64,000 nt of DNA from an uncultured Acidobacteriaceae bacterium (GTDB lineage Bacteria > Acidobacteriota > Terriglobia > Terriglobales > Acidobacteriaceae), in the NCBI GenBank assembly GCA_903849645.1, contig CAINJJ010000041.1, positions 1 through 64,000 of the forward strand, given 5' to 3'. The notes beneath the pieces are model-generated. The model did not search any database, was not told the DNA's origin, and worked only from the letters and a program-made list of their open reading frames with translations. Positions 43,018 through 52,574 of this stretch are shown here, piece by piece (position 1 is the stretch's first letter; each line of letters starts with the position of its first letter). Made by a program: the position numbers and the translations under genes.

Positions 43018-44400
43018 TCAGAAGGCGGTGTAGGTGTAGTCGGTGTACTGCCATGCGCCCTTGATATACGAGCGCAAGCGCACATAGACTGTGCCGCCGG
43101 TCGAGGGCAGGCTGGTGACGTTGGCCGAAAGCGCGGTCACGTACGCCCCAGGGTAAATGTTGCTAGAACCGACGCCGGTGGTGCCCACCTGGAGTTGGAA
43201 GAGGGTGACGCCGCTGCCAGCCGTCCACGAGAAAGTGGCGCTTGTCCCGGGGAGAGTGCTGCCAGGTACGGGTGAACTGAGGACTGCCTTGGCAGGCGTG
43301 CCGGCTTCAATGAGGATGTAGTCGCTGTACTGCCACACCCCGTTGATGAAGGAACGAACGCGCACGTAGATGTATCCGCCGCCCGTTGGAATCCCCGTCA
43401 CTGTGGCCGAGGTGGCCGGGGTGTAGGGGCCGCCGAAGATGTTGTAGGACCCGGCGCCCGTCGTACCGATCAGGAGCTGATACAGGGTGACACCAGAGCC
43501 CGCGCTCCACGAGAAAGTGGCGCTCGGGCCGGCGAGCGTGCTGCCGGATACGGGTGAGGTGAGTGTTGCGGCGACGGCTGTTCCCGCCTCAATGAACGTG
43601 TAGTCGGTGTACTGCCACGCTCCGTTGATGAACGAGCGCAGGCGCACATAGAGAGTTCCGCCCTGTGTGGGCACCGTAACTGTAGCCGATGTGCTGGTTA
43701 CATAAGCCCCGCCGTAGATATTGTAGGACCCGGCGCCCGTCGTACCGATCAGAAGCTGATACAGAGTGACGCCGCTGCCGGTGTTCCAGGTGAACGTGGC
43801 GGAGCCCCCGGCAAAAGTGCTGCCGGGCGCGGGTGAAACCAGCGCAGCCTTAACGGGAGTCCCTGCCTCAACGAATGTGTAGTCGGTGTACTGCCACGCT
43901 CCGTTGATGAACGAGCGCAGGCGCACATAGAGAGTTCCGCCCTGTGCCGGCACCGTAACTGTAGCCGATGTGCTGGTTACATAAGCCCCGCCGTAGATGT
44001 TGTAGGACCCGGCGCCCGTCGAACCAACAAGAAGCTGGTAGAGGGTGACTCCGCTTCCGGTGGTCCACGTGAACGGAATGCTTGTGCCCGTGAGCGTGCT
44101 GCCATTGGGCGTGGGCGTGAGGAGGGCCGCCTTAGAGGCAATTCCTTGTTCGGTGAAGGTGTAGTCGACCCAAATCCAATTGCCAGTGCCGTAGGAGCGG
44201 AGCCGCACATACAATGTGCCGCCCGCTGCAGGAACGGTTACGGTAGTCGAAGTAGCGGCGGTGTAGGGTCCGGCGTAAATGTTGCTGGAGCCCACACCGG
44301 TAGTGCCAACCAGAAGTTGGTAGAGGGTGACCAGGCTGCCCTTGGTCCATGTAAACGGAACGGAGGTGCTGGTGAGCAACGGGGAGGACGGCGTGATGAG
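43018..44400. repeat. Five intragenic repeats of about 280 bp
   Basis: The motif TAGTCGGTGT or a close variant recurs at 43037, 43319, 43601, 43880 and 44162, giving periods of 282, 282, 279 and 282 bp. Units starting at about 43590 and 43868 are nearly identical over about 180 bp, a sign of recent duplication or gene conversion. Confidence 0.9.
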
Positions 44401-46794
44401 CGTCGCCGCCGTGCCGGGGTTGATGCCCGTGCCCTTCAGCGTGATCGACTGGGTGGTTCCAGGGGCATTGAGGGAGTTGTCGTGGACAGCCAGGGTCTCG
44501 CTCAGCGACGCAATGGAGTGCGGCGTGAACGCGATGCTGAGGTTGCAGCTTGCGCCCGCGGCCAGCGAGAAACTGGCGGTGCAATCCGCCGGGGTGCCGG
44601 AGCCCGCGACGACCGCGAAATCGAGAGGAGCCACCAGTCCGGGGGCCGTGGCGCTGAGCGGCGCATTGCCGAAGTTGACAACCGTTACGTGAAGCGGGCC
44701 ATCGACGGTGTCAGTATGCGTCATCTTGGTGGGCGTGGGGAAGGTCACGGTCGATCCATCCGCAAAGTCCAGCTCGTTGAGTGAACCGGCAAAGGAGACC
44801 GCATCGAGGTTGCTGACGAACAGGTTGCCCGTCTGGCTGATTGCCGGGAAGAGCGGCCCGTTCAGAGCCGTGCTGAGCAGATTGACCGTCGAGTAACCAC
44901 TCGAGGCGACAATCAGGTTCACGCTGCCGTCGCCGGCATCCGTAACGTACACATTGCCGTTGGGGTCAACAGCGACGCCTGCGGGCAGAGCAAACGCGCC
45001 GCCTATGGCGCTCACCGTCGTGTAGCCTCCCGCCGCAGCAATCTCCTTCACGGCATTGTTGCCTGCATCAGCGACAAAAACGTTGCCGACTGCGTCAACG
45101 GCCAGGCCAAGCGGGTAATTGAAGTTGGCGGCGGCCGCGGCGAGGGGGGTGACGGTGGCATACCCACTCGCTGCCAGAATCTCGTAAACGCCATTGCTGG
45201 GGCCGGTGGCTACAAAGACGTTGCCGACGCCGTCCACGGCCAGGCCTGTAGGTGTGTTGAATACAAAGGTCCCACCGAGCGGAATCGATGTCGTGTAACC
45301 GCCCGCCGCCAGCAGTTCGGTCACTGTGCCAAGGCTGTCGTCTGAGACAAACAGGTTGCCGCTGCCATCAAGCGCCAGGCCATAAGGGCTGGCGAAGCCT
45401 GTGGCAACGGTATTGACCGTGGTGTATCCGCCCGCCGCGAGAGCTTCTCGGATGGAGCCGCTGGCCGAGTCCGCGAAGAATACGTTGCCGTTGAAGTCAA
45501 CCGCCACGCCGGAAGGCAGGGATGTGCCGGCGGGCAGCTTGGCCGCCGTGCCGGGGACAAAGGTGATCTGGGGTCCTGTGCCTGCGCCGACAACAGTAGC
45601 GCTGGCCAGCACGTTTCCGGTCGAATCCCTCAGTTGGACCGCGCCATTGCGCTGGCCGGAAAACGCAGGCGAGAACCTCACATTGAGCACGCAGGAATCG
45701 CCGGCGTTGAAGGTGGCGTTCGAGGCGCAGGTGCTTGCCCCGGCATCGGCAAAGTCCAGGCCAAGCGCGCCCCTGGCCAGCAATGCCGGTGCGCCCAGGG
45801 TGACGCCCGCATTGAAGGTGAAGCTGAGTGGCAGGCTTGCCGGCGTACCGGCAACGGTGGCCGCTCCAAAGTCCACGCTGTTGAGCTGAATCGACTCCAC
45901 CAGGTGGTTGGCCGCATCGGCCACGTAGAGCTTTCCATTGGCGGCTACGGTCACGCCCTGCGGCCCGGCCCCGGCGGGATTCAGGATGGCAAGCGAGTTG
46001 ACGGTGGAGTAGCCGCTTGCGGCCAGAAGCTCGAACAGCGCGCCACTGGCGCCGTCGGCGACATAGACGTTATCGCCCGCATCGACCGCCACGCCGGTGG
46101 GGGCCACAAACCCCGGTCCAAGAGTCACTTGGGTCGTGTAGGCCGGCGCCAGAATCTCTTCGACCTGGTTGTTGATCGTATCCGCCACAAAGACGTTGCC
46201 GTCTCTGTCGACAGCCACGCCCATGGGCCCGGCAAAGTTCAAGCCCAGAAAATTGATGGTGGTATAGCCGCCCGCGGCCAACACCTGCTCGACCGAGTTG
46301 TTGCCCGTGTCGGCAACATAGAGGTTTCCGGCGGCATCGAGGGCAACTCCGGAGGGGTTGAGAAATCCGCTGCCCACCGCGTTGACGGTCACATAGCCGC
46401 CCGCGGCCAGAATCTCCTTGACAGCGCTGTTGCCGGTGTCGGCCACGAATACGTTTCCGCTGGCGTCGACCGCAACAGCGTTTGGCGCGCTGAATCCGCT
46501 GCCGATGGTGTTGACGGTGACGTAGCCGCCCGCGGCCACGATCTCCTGCACCGCGTTGTTGGCTGGATCCGCTACGAAGACGTTCCCGCTGGCGTCAACC
46601 GCAACGCCCGAAGGGGTGTTGAATCCGCTGCCGATACCCGCCGCCTGACCGCTGAAGTAGGCGGATTGCGCTTCTGCGGCTGCGCAGCAAGACAGGGCAG
46701 TAACGAGCAACAGACCCGCAGCCAGGCCCGTGGGGTGGAGGAGCTTGCGTACAAAACCAAGGAACGGTGCAGCAAAGTGATTCATTTTGACCAT
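43018..46794 (-). CDS. Large secreted NHL-repeat protein with tandem C-terminal modules
   Basis: A 1258-residue exported protein. The signal peptide ends near AEAQS. From about 50 to 640 come roughly a dozen NHL-type propeller repeats (PSGVAVDASGNVFVADPANN), interrupted by an Ig-like ASH-type segment near 300-400. A second ASH/choice-of-anchor D-like domain (about 690-790) has FGNAPLSATAPG and CNLSIAFTPHS. The C-terminus is five modules of about 94 residues, each with FTW, VTLYQLLVG, TLYVRLRSF and Y-x-DYTF. Two neighbouring modules are almost identical at DNA level. AGGAGAAG precedes ATG 46794. It probably acts at the cell surface or is released; the ligand is unknown. It ends in a strong terminator. 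Confidence 0.88.
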   Translation of the reverse strand: MVKMNHFAAPFLGFVRKLLHPTGLAAGLLLVTALSCCAAAEAQSAYFSGQAAGIGSGFNTPSGVAVDASGNVFVADPANNAVQEIVAAGGYVTVNTIGSGFSAPNAVAVDASGNVFVADTGNSAVKEILAAGGYVTVNAVGSGFLNPSGVALDAAGNLYVADTGNNSVEQVLAAGGYTTINFLGLNFAGPMGVAVDRDGNVFVADTINNQVEEILAPAYTTQVTLGPGFVAPTGVAVDAGDNVYVADGASGALFELLAASGYSTVNSLAILNPAGAGPQGVTVAANGKLYVADAANHLVESIQLNSVDFGAATVAGTPASLPLSFTFNAGVTLGAPALLARGALGLDFADAGASTCASNATFNAGDSCVLNVRFSPAFSGQRNGAVQLRDSTGNVLASATVVGAGTGPQITFVPGTAAKLPAGTSLPSGVAVDFNGNVFFADSASGSIREALAAGGYTTVNTVATGFASPYGLALDGSGNLFVSDDSLGTVTELLAAGGYTTSIPLGGTFVFNTPTGLAVDGVGNVFVATGPSNGVYEILAASGYATVTPLAAAAANFNYPLGLAVDAVGNVFVADAGNNAVKEIAAAGGYTTVSAIGGAFALPAGVAVDPNGNVYVTDAGDGSVNLIVASSGYSTVNLLSTALNGPLFPAISQTGNLFVSNLDAVSFAGSLNELDFADGSTVTFPTPTKMTHTDTVDGPLHVTVVNFGNAPLSATAPGLVAPLDFAVVAGSGTPADCTASFSLAAGASCNLSIAFTPHSIASLSETLAVHDNSLNAPGTTQSITLKGTGINPGTAATLITPSSPLLTSTSVPFTWTKGSLVTLYQLLVGTTGVGSSNIYAGPYTAATSTTVTVPAAGGTLYVRLRSYGTGNWIWVDYTFTEQGIASKAALLTPTPNGSTLTGTSIPFTWTTGSGVTLYQLLVGSTGAGSYNIYGGAYVTSTSATVTVPAQGGTLYVRLRSFINGAWQYTDYTFVEAGTPVKAALVSPAPGSTFAGGSATFTWNTGSGVTLYQLLIGTTGAGSYNIYGGAYVTSTSATVTVPTQGGTLYVRLRSFINGAWQYTDYTFIEAGTAVAATLTSPVSGSTLAGPSATFSWSAGSGVTLYQLLIGTTGAGSYNIFGGPYTPATSATVTGIPTGGGYIYVRVRSFINGVWQYSDYILIEAGTPAKAVLSSPVPGSTLPGTSATFSWTAGSGVTLFQLQVGTTGVGSSNIYPGAYVTALSANVTSLPSTGGTVYVRLRSYIKGAWQYTDYTYTAF

Positions 46795-47170
46795 GACGTT
46801 TCTTCTCCTGAGCGACGACAGGGAGCTCTATGGGTTAACTTGCGTTGCCCGCATATGCGGCCATTCAGACGCCATCATGGACATCTGCATCTGTTTGAAA
46901 CCACTCCCACCCGTCGTGCAAATGCAGGGCGGCCTGTGGCCGAACATGGGAGCGCTTATCCCAGAGCGCTGTCTCCACAGGATTGGGCAGGGTCGATTGC
47001 CGGATGCTAGCACCGGCTCGAAATGACGACTTTGCCATTTAGCAAGTTCGGCATACGTTCCATCGCGCCGACTACTAAGTCCTTGCAAACGGGTATGGAA
47101 GGGCCCGGAGGGTTAAGCTAGTCTCAACATCAAACGAGGCGACAGAGCCCGCAGGTCTCAAGGAGAGTCG
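46795..47170. other. Divergent non-coding region
   Basis: Separates the NHL gene (minus) from the peptidase gene (plus). No gene, RNA or clear promoter pair was recognised. Ribosome binding sites for both genes lie at its ends. Confidence 0.45.
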
Positions 47171-48883
47171 ATGCATCGCAGGGAAGTTCTCACAGCCGTA
47201 ACCGCCGCAGTTCTGGCCGCGACATTGGCCCACGCACAACAGCCCGCAGCGGCCAAAACCACCGCGATTGCAGGTCTGCCCGTGGCTGCGCAGACAGCTG
47301 CAGCCGCTATCGACCCGGAGAAGATTCGCGCCCATGTGCGCTTCCTGTCGCTCGACCTGCTGGAGGGTCGCGGGCCCGGCACGCGCGGCGACCAGTTGGC
47401 CGCCGAGTACATCGCTACCCAATTCGCCCTGGCCGGACTCAAGCCCGCTGGGGAGGCAGGCGGCTACTTCCAGAAGGTGCCGCTGGTGGCCGTGCACACG
47501 GTGGAGGAGAAGACAAAGCTGTCTCTGGTGCCAGCCGGCGGCCCGGCCGTCGAGTTGAACTATGGGACCGAAATCGTCGCCAAGGACCAGACCGGACAGC
47601 CCGCCGCCGAGCTCGATGCGCCGATTGTCTTTGTAGGCTACGGAATTGACGCCCCGGAGTACCGGTGGGACGACTACGCCGGCGTGGACGTGAAAGGCAA
47701 GGTCGCGCTCATCATCGTGAACGAGCCGCCCTCGGACGACGACCGCTTCTTCAAGGGCAAGGCGCTCACCTACTACGGCCGCTGGACCTATAAATATGAG
47801 GAAGCCGCCCGCCGGGGAGCCGTCGGCGTGCTGCTCATTCACCGCACCGACCTGGCCAGCTACGGCTGGGAGGTGGTGCGGAACTCGCAGGCAATCGAGA
47901 AAAGCTATCTGGACGGGGACCCGCTCGCCACCCTGCGGGCCGCCTCATGGATTCAGCACGACGTGGCGCAGGGCCTCTTCAAGCTGGCCGGCCTGGGCGA
48001 TGTAGACAAGGCCATTGAGAACGCCGGCAAGCCGGGAGCCTTCCATGCGGTCGAACTGCCTGTGCGCCTGCGCGGACATGTCGAGAGCCGGGTGCGCCGC
48101 TATGTTTCCACCAACGTGGTAGCCGTCGTCCCTGGAGCCGCGCCAGCCCATCCAGTCAAGAACGCCGTATTGTATACGGCCCACTTTGACCACCTCGGCA
48201 TCGACCCCGACGCCATGGGAGACGGAATCTACAACGGCGCCGCGGACAACGGCACCGGATGCGGCATTCTGCTGGAACTGGCCCGCGCCTTTGCCCAGTC
48301 GCCAGTGCCGCCCCCCCATCCGGTCTACTTCGCCGCCGTCACCGCCGAGGAGCAGGGACTGCTCGGGTCAGAGTACCTGGGCAAGCATCCCCCGGTCCCG
48401 GCGGGGCAAATCGCCTTGGACCTCAACTACGACATGGTGCTGCCCATCGGGGTGCCGCTTTCCGCCAGCATCGGCGGCGCAGAGCGGCTCGACCTCTGGC
48501 CCACGGTCGAGAAGCTGGCCGCCGCCTTCGACCTGGCGCTCAAGCCTGATCCCACGCCGGCTGCCGGTCACTACTACCGGTCCGACCATTTCTCCCTGGC
48601 CAGAGTGGGCATTCCGGCGTTCTCGGTCAATGAGGGCGTTCTGTTCGAGGGGCACGATGAGGCATGGGGCCGCAAGCAGTTTGAGGACTACGTGGCTCAC
48701 CACTACCACCAGCCCTCCGATGAGTACCGTGCCGATTGGGACTTCTCCGGGAACGCCAAGCTCGCCCGCTTTGGACTCGAACTGGGTTGGCTGGCCAGCG
48801 GGCAGGAAAAGACGGTTGAGTGGCAGGCAGGGGACGAGTTTGAGGCCGCGCGCAAGGCCAGCCGGGCAGTGAAGCCAAAGTAG
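47171..48883 (+). CDS. Secreted M28-family zinc aminopeptidase with PA domain
   Basis: A 570-residue exported peptidase. The signal peptide ends near TLAHAQ. A helical start (IDPEKIRAHVRFLSLDLLEG) leads into the first part of the catalytic domain. A protease-associated insert follows (IVFVGYGIDAPEYRWDDYAG, ARRGAVGVLLIH). The zinc centre is AHFDHLG, GAADNGTG (bridging Asp), AEEQGLLGS (catalytic and metal Glu), LNYDMV and the last His in HHYHQPSDE. It should remove N-terminal residues from peptides in the periplasm or outside. Start ATG 47171 follows AAGGAG. It is followed 99 bp later by a CcdC-like gene. Confidence 0.93.
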   Translation: MHRREVLTAVTAAVLAATLAHAQQPAAAKTTAIAGLPVAAQTAAAAIDPEKIRAHVRFLSLDLLEGRGPGTRGDQLAAEYIATQFALAGLKPAGEAGGYFQKVPLVAVHTVEEKTKLSLVPAGGPAVELNYGTEIVAKDQTGQPAAELDAPIVFVGYGIDAPEYRWDDYAGVDVKGKVALIIVNEPPSDDDRFFKGKALTYYGRWTYKYEEAARRGAVGVLLIHRTDLASYGWEVVRNSQAIEKSYLDGDPLATLRAASWIQHDVAQGLFKLAGLGDVDKAIENAGKPGAFHAVELPVRLRGHVESRVRRYVSTNVVAVVPGAAPAHPVKNAVLYTAHFDHLGIDPDAMGDGIYNGAADNGTGCGILLELARAFAQSPVPPPHPVYFAAVTAEEQGLLGSEYLGKHPPVPAGQIALDLNYDMVLPIGVPLSASIGGAERLDLWPTVEKLAAAFDLALKPDPTPAAGHYYRSDHFSLARVGIPAFSVNEGVLFEGHDEAWGRKQFEDYVAHHYHQPSDEYRADWDFSGNAKLARFGLELGWLASGQEKTVEWQAGDEFEAARKASRAVKPK

Positions 48884-48982
48884 GCGCCCAGCCGGCCTTG
48901 TCTGGAATGCCTGTACCGCCAGGCGGATTTCCCGTTATCCTGACATCAGGGCCCTGCATGCGGCCCAGGTGAGGTTCTTGCT

Positions 48983-49456
48983 GTGATTCCCCCTGTTGTC
49001 TCCATCTTCGGCTCGCTGGCGGGTCTGGTGGGTGTTCTTCTGTGGCGCATCCGCGAAGGTCGCTCGGCCGTCACCATCCGCAAGATCGTGATGCCCCCTC
49101 TGGGCATGGCTACCGGCTTCTGCATGTTCCTTGTGCCGGCCTTCCGCATCCCCTTTTCCTGGGCCGCGGCTGCCTTCCTGCTGGGCGCCGTGGCCCTGGC
49201 CTACCCGCTGCTGGCCACTTCCCGGCTGGAGCGCGACGGCGACGCCATCATGATGAAGCGGTCAAGCGCCTTCTTCACGGTCGTCGTGGTGCTGGCCGTC
49301 ATCCGGTTCGCGGCACGCGGCTACCTTGACTCCTTCATCACCGTGGAGCAGACCGGCGCGCTCTTCTTCATCCTCGCCTTTGGCATGATCCTGCGCTGGC
49401 GCGCCAGCATGTTCTTCGCTTATCGCGCGCTCGCCGGGGAGCCTGTAGCCGGATAG
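48983..49456 (+). CDS. CcdC-like integral membrane protein
   Basis: A 157-residue protein with four or five membrane helices. The pattern RKIVMPPLGMATGFCMF, FSWAAAAFLLGA, YPLLATSRLERDGD, MMKRSSAFF and FFILAFGMILRWR matches the CcdC/DUF1453 family, first linked to cytochrome c maturation in Bacillus. Its exact role is unclear in any organism, and no cytochrome maturation gene is adjacent here. GTG 48983 is chosen for the AGGTGAGG about 8 bp upstream. Confidence 0.78.
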   Translation: MIPPVVSIFGSLAGLVGVLLWRIREGRSAVTIRKIVMPPLGMATGFCMFLVPAFRIPFSWAAAAFLLGAVALAYPLLATSRLERDGDAIMMKRSSAFFTVVVVLAVIRFAARGYLDSFITVEQTGALFFILAFGMILRWRASMFFAYRALAGEPVAG

Positions 49457-49639
49457 CAGCCTCTCCGGCGCCCGCTCCGCTTCAGTCCAAATGGAATCCC
49501 GGCGGCCAATCCGAGCATCTACTCAAGAGCGCGCCATCGGATTCCCCCACGGGCCGGCGCGCCGAACAAGATTTTCCCTGAACGCAGCGGCAAAAAACAA
49601 TCCACGACAAACCATTTCCGGAATCCCCAAGGAGAGACC

Positions 49640-50071
49640 ATGGCAAGCAAGGCAAGTGCGGTTTGGACAGGTTCACTGAAAGAAGGCAAGGGCGTCATTT
49701 CCACGGCAACGGGCGTACTCAGCAACGCCAACTACTCGTTCGCCACCCGCTTTGAAGGAGCGGACTCCGGCACCACGCCCGAGGAACTGATTGCGGCGGC
49801 CCATGCCAGCTGCTTCTCCATGGCCCTGGGCGCGCAACTGGGCGGCGCCGGACTGACGCCTGAGAAGATTGAGACCGCCGCGGCCGTCACACTGGCCAAG
49901 ACGGATGGGGGCTTTGCCATCACGCGCATCGCGCTCACCACCACCGCCAGCGTGCCGGGCGCCACCCAGGAGGCGTTTGCCAAGGCCGCCGCCGACGCCA
50001 AGGCCGGCTGCCCCATCTCCAAGTTGTTTGCGAACAACACAGAGATTCTGCTGGACGCCAAGCTGGTCTAA
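49640..50071 (+). CDS. OsmC-type peroxiredoxin-like protein
   Basis: A 143-residue cytosolic protein of the OsmC/Ohr superfamily, which reduces organic hydroperoxides. Both redox cysteines are present: Cys58 in AAHASCFSMAL and Cys124 in KAGCPISKLF. The N-terminal strand pattern (ASAVWTGSLKEGKG) and GTTPEELIAAAHA place it with the OsmC subgroup rather than Ohr. ATG 49640 follows AAGGAGAG. It is probably transcribed alone; a GC-rich hairpin (50117-50145) lies after it. Confidence 0.92.
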   Translation: MASKASAVWTGSLKEGKGVISTATGVLSNANYSFATRFEGADSGTTPEELIAAAHASCFSMALGAQLGGAGLTPEKIETAAAVTLAKTDGGFAITRIALTTTASVPGATQEAFAKAAADAKAGCPISKLFANNTEILLDAKLV

Positions 50072-50376
50072 ACCTGGCTTGGCATGACCTCAAGCTGGGC
50101 CTACTCCCGCACCCGCAGCGGCCGGAACTCCGAGTCCCGGCCGCTCCCGAACGCGCACCGGCGTTATGGCGTTTCTATGTTTCTCTTGCCATAACCCGCT
50201 TGCTGGTAATAGGCTAGCCTCATGCCTCGATGTCGCTAACACCGCCCTGGTGCCAGCCCCGAAGCAGACGTGCGCCCCGTTCGCGCGCGACCCATTCAGC
50301 CTGACGGCTTGAACTCTACCCCAAAATCCCAGTCACGAACGCCCTGGAACCTGGTTCCAGGAAGAGGAGATTCATC
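50072..50376. promoter_or_regulatory. cysK upstream region with two hairpins
   Basis: The first hairpin has perfect 9-bp arms AGCGGCCGG/CCGGCCGCT (50117-50125 and 50137-50145). The second has 8-bp arms GTTATGGC/GCCATAAC (50163-50170 and 50188-50195) with a 17-nt loop. The first may end the OsmC transcript. The second lies about 180 bp before cysK and could belong to a leader. No SAM riboswitch or T-box consensus was recognised. Confidence 0.5.
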
Positions 50377-51351
50377 ATGGCGCATATTGCCGCGGATGTA
50401 ACGGAGCTCATTGGCCGCACCCCGCTGGTGCGGCTCAACAAAGTGGCGGCCGGGCTGCCCGCAACCGTTGTGGCCAAGCTGGAGAGCCAGAACCCGCTGA
50501 GCAGCGTGAAAGACCGTATCGGCAACGCGCTGGTCGAGGCGGCCGAGAAGGCGGGCAAGATTGAACCGGGCAAGACCGTGCTGATTGAGCCCACCAGCGG
50601 CAACACGGGCATCGCGCTGGCGTTCATTGCCGCGGTAAAGGGCTATAAACTGATCCTGACCATGCCGGAGACCATGAGCCTTGAGCGGCGGGTGCTGCTG
50701 CTGGCATTTGGTGCGGAGATCGTGCTGACGCCGGGCCCGAACGGCATGAAGGGCGCCATCGCCAAGGCCAACGAGCTGCTGGCGCAGAACCCCAACGGAT
50801 TCATCCTGGGGCAGTTTGACAACCCGGCCAACCCGGCCATTCACTATGCCACCACGGGTCCGGAGATCTGGAACGACACGGACGGCAAGGTGGACATTCT
50901 GGTCTCGGGCGTGGGCACGGGCGGCACCATCACCGGCGTGGCCAGGTACATCAAGGAGCGCAAGCCGGAGTTCAAGGCGATTGCCGTGGAGCCGAGCGAC
51001 AGCCCGGTGCTCTCCGGGGGCAAGCCGGGACCGCACAAGATTCAGGGTATCGGCGCGGGGTTTGTGCCGGCCGTGCTGGACACGCATTTGATCGATGAAG
51101 TGGTCCAGGTGACCAACGACGAGTCGATCGCCGCGGCGCGCCGTCTTCCGCTGGAGGAAGGGCTGTTTGTGGGCATCAGCTCGGGCGCGGCGGTGGCTGC
51201 GGCGCTCAAGGTGGCCGCCCGCCCAGAGAATGCGGGCAAGCTGATCGTGGTGATTCTGCCCAGCTTTGGCGAGCGGTACCTGTCGAGTGCACTGTTCGAG
51301 TCGCTGCGCCAGGAGGCGTTGGCGCTCGTGACGCAGCCAGTCACGTTGTAG
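50377..51351 (+). CDS. cysK: Cysteine synthase A (O-acetylserine sulfhydrylase)
   Basis: A 324-residue PLP enzyme that makes cysteine from O-acetylserine and sulfide. The PLP lysine is Lys45 in SSVKDR, the substrate-binding loop is TSGNTG at 73-78, and the phosphate-binding loop is [20 protein letters not shown] and the C-terminal [12 protein letters not shown] are typical. Length is normal. ATG 50377 follows AGGAAGAGGAG. cysE lies downstream on the same strand beyond a repeat cluster, so the two-step pathway is encoded together. Confidence 0.96.
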   Translation: MAHIAADVTELIGRTPLVRLNKVAAGLPATVVAKLESQNPLSSVKDRIGNALVEAAEKAGKIEPGKTVLIEPTSGNTGIALAFIAAVKGYKLILTMPETMSLERRVLLLAFGAEIVLTPGPNGMKGAIAKANELLAQNPNGFILGQFDNPANPAIHYATTGPEIWNDTDGKVDILVSGVGTGGTITGVARYIKERKPEFKAIAVEPSDSPVLSGGKPGPHKIQGIGAGFVPAVLDTHLIDEVVQVTNDESIAAARRLPLEEGLFVGISSGAAVAAALKVAARPENAGKLIVVILPSFGERYLSSALFESLRQEALALVTQPVTL

Positions 51352-51378
51352 GCGATTGATTGAGGAACAGGCTTTGGA

Positions 51379-51681
51379 TGCCGCGGAAAAAGCCGGCGGG
51401 GAAGGCGCGAAGTGTCAGGGCATGACTTTGGTCGTGCCGATAAGGCCGATCAAATCAATAGGGCTTCACAGGCTGCGGAAAAACTCGATTGGAAGGCGCG
51501 AAGTGTCAGGGCACGACTTCAGTCGTGCCGTAAGTGCCCTATAATCAACGGGGCTTTAGCCCCTGAGGGATACCTTGCGGGAATTCCGGCCAAAGAAGCG
51601 CCTTTTTTCGCAGCCTGTTCAGCCCCTGGGAAATGCGCTTCAGGGGCTCTGACCGGCTAACTACCTGTTTTCCGCAGCCTG
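51379..51681. repeat. Cluster of palindromic and tandem repeats between cysK and cysE
   Basis: A unit of about 91-92 bp is repeated in tandem (about 51379-51470 and 51471-51560); the cores at 51400-51464 and 51491-51556 are clearly homologous. Palindromes inside include GGCACGACT/AGTCGTGCC (51510-51529), GGGGCT/AGCCCC (51550-51563) and AGCCCCTG/CAGGGGCT (51621-51648). CAGGCTGCGGAAAA (51469-51482) recurs inverted at 51668-51681 and, less exactly, at 51605-51618. No protein-like frame is present. This resembles REP/BIME or MITE-like elements. The remaining flanks (51352-51378 and 51682-51820) hold nothing recognisable. Confidence 0.85.
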
Positions 51682-51820
51682 TCTGACCCGTTGGTTTCGC
51701 GCGGATGGCGCCGCGCTTCGGCAGTTGAGGAAGGTCTCCAATGCGATGGAGCCTTCCCTCCGGAGCGAAAACCCTGCCTATTTGAAACCACTATCGGCTT
51801 TTGATCTTCGACTGGACATC

Positions 51821-52555
51821 ATGGCACTGTTCGAACGAATCCGTGAAGACATCAACTCGGTGCTGGAGCGCGACCCGGCGGCGCGTTCGCGCATCGAGAT
51901 TCTGCTCTGCTATCCGGGGCTTTGGGCGGTGTGGACGCATCGCTTCTCCCATGGCCTGTGGCGCGCGCGGCTTTACCTGGCGGCGCGGCTGGTGTCGCAG
52001 GTTGGCCGGTTCTTTACCGGGGTGGACATTCACCCGGGTGCACTGCTCGGGCGGAGGCTGTTCATCGACCACGCGACGGGCGTGGTGATTGGCGAGACCG
52101 CCATCGTGGGCTCGGATGTGACCATTTACCAGGGGGTCACACTGGGGGGCACGGGCAAGGGCCATGGCAAGCGCCATCCCACGGTGTGCGACGGGGTGTT
52201 CATCGGCAACAACGCCAACGTGCTTGGAGACATCACTGTGGGCGAAAACTCGCGGGTGGGCGCGGGCTCGGTGGTGCTTTCGGATGTGCCGCCCAACTCG
52301 ACCGTGGTGGGTGTGCCGGCGCACATTGTCTATCGCAACGGGCAGCGGGTGCTAATTACCGATCCGCACGAGATCAAGGACCCGCTTTCCGACGCGTTGA
52401 TCGCCCTTGCCCGCCGCGTGGACGAGATGGAGAAGCAACTCGGCGGCAAGGCCCTGCCGGTGGAGCCGTTCGCCGCGGAAGCGGCCGAACGCGAGGCCTA
52501 TCGCGACGAACTGGAGCGGCTGCGGCAGTATGTCTCGATGGGCGAAGGCATTTGA
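51821..52555 (+). CDS. cysE: Serine O-acetyltransferase
   Basis: A 244-residue left-handed beta-helix acetyltransferase that makes O-acetylserine from serine and acetyl-CoA, the substrate of CysK. The N-terminal helices ([20 protein letters not shown]) and hexapeptide repeats ([36 protein letters not shown]) are clear, as is the active-site region [20 protein letters not shown] 51821 fits the family start and the onset of C/G-ending codons. An in-frame ATG at 51746 has a purine-rich site about 12 bp upstream but adds residues with atypical codons. A long C-terminal tail after VYRNGQ may contact CysK. Confidence 0.93.
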   Translation: MALFERIREDINSVLERDPAARSRIEILLCYPGLWAVWTHRFSHGLWRARLYLAARLVSQVGRFFTGVDIHPGALLGRRLFIDHATGVVIGETAIVGSDVTIYQGVTLGGTGKGHGKRHPTVCDGVFIGNNANVLGDITVGENSRVGAGSVVLSDVPPNSTVVGVPAHIVYRNGQRVLITDPHEIKDPLSDALIALARRVDEMEKQLGGKALPVEPFAAEAAEREAYRDELERLRQYVSMGEGI

Positions 52556-52574
52556 GATGCGCGCCCTGGCCTGA

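Noticed and set aside
43018..46794. Regular repeats considered as a CRISPR array
   Set aside because: Periods of 140 and 280 bp are in frame and encode NHL repeats and C-terminal modules; there are no short identical repeats with unique spacers and no cas genes.
50196..50376. Known riboswitch (SAM or T-box) upstream of cysK
   Set aside because: No matching consensus core was found; only generic hairpins further upstream.
51379..51681. Repeats considered as CRISPR or as a small RNA gene
   Set aside because: Only two tandem units, palindromic inside, without spacer structure; no promoter plus terminator pair defining an RNA.
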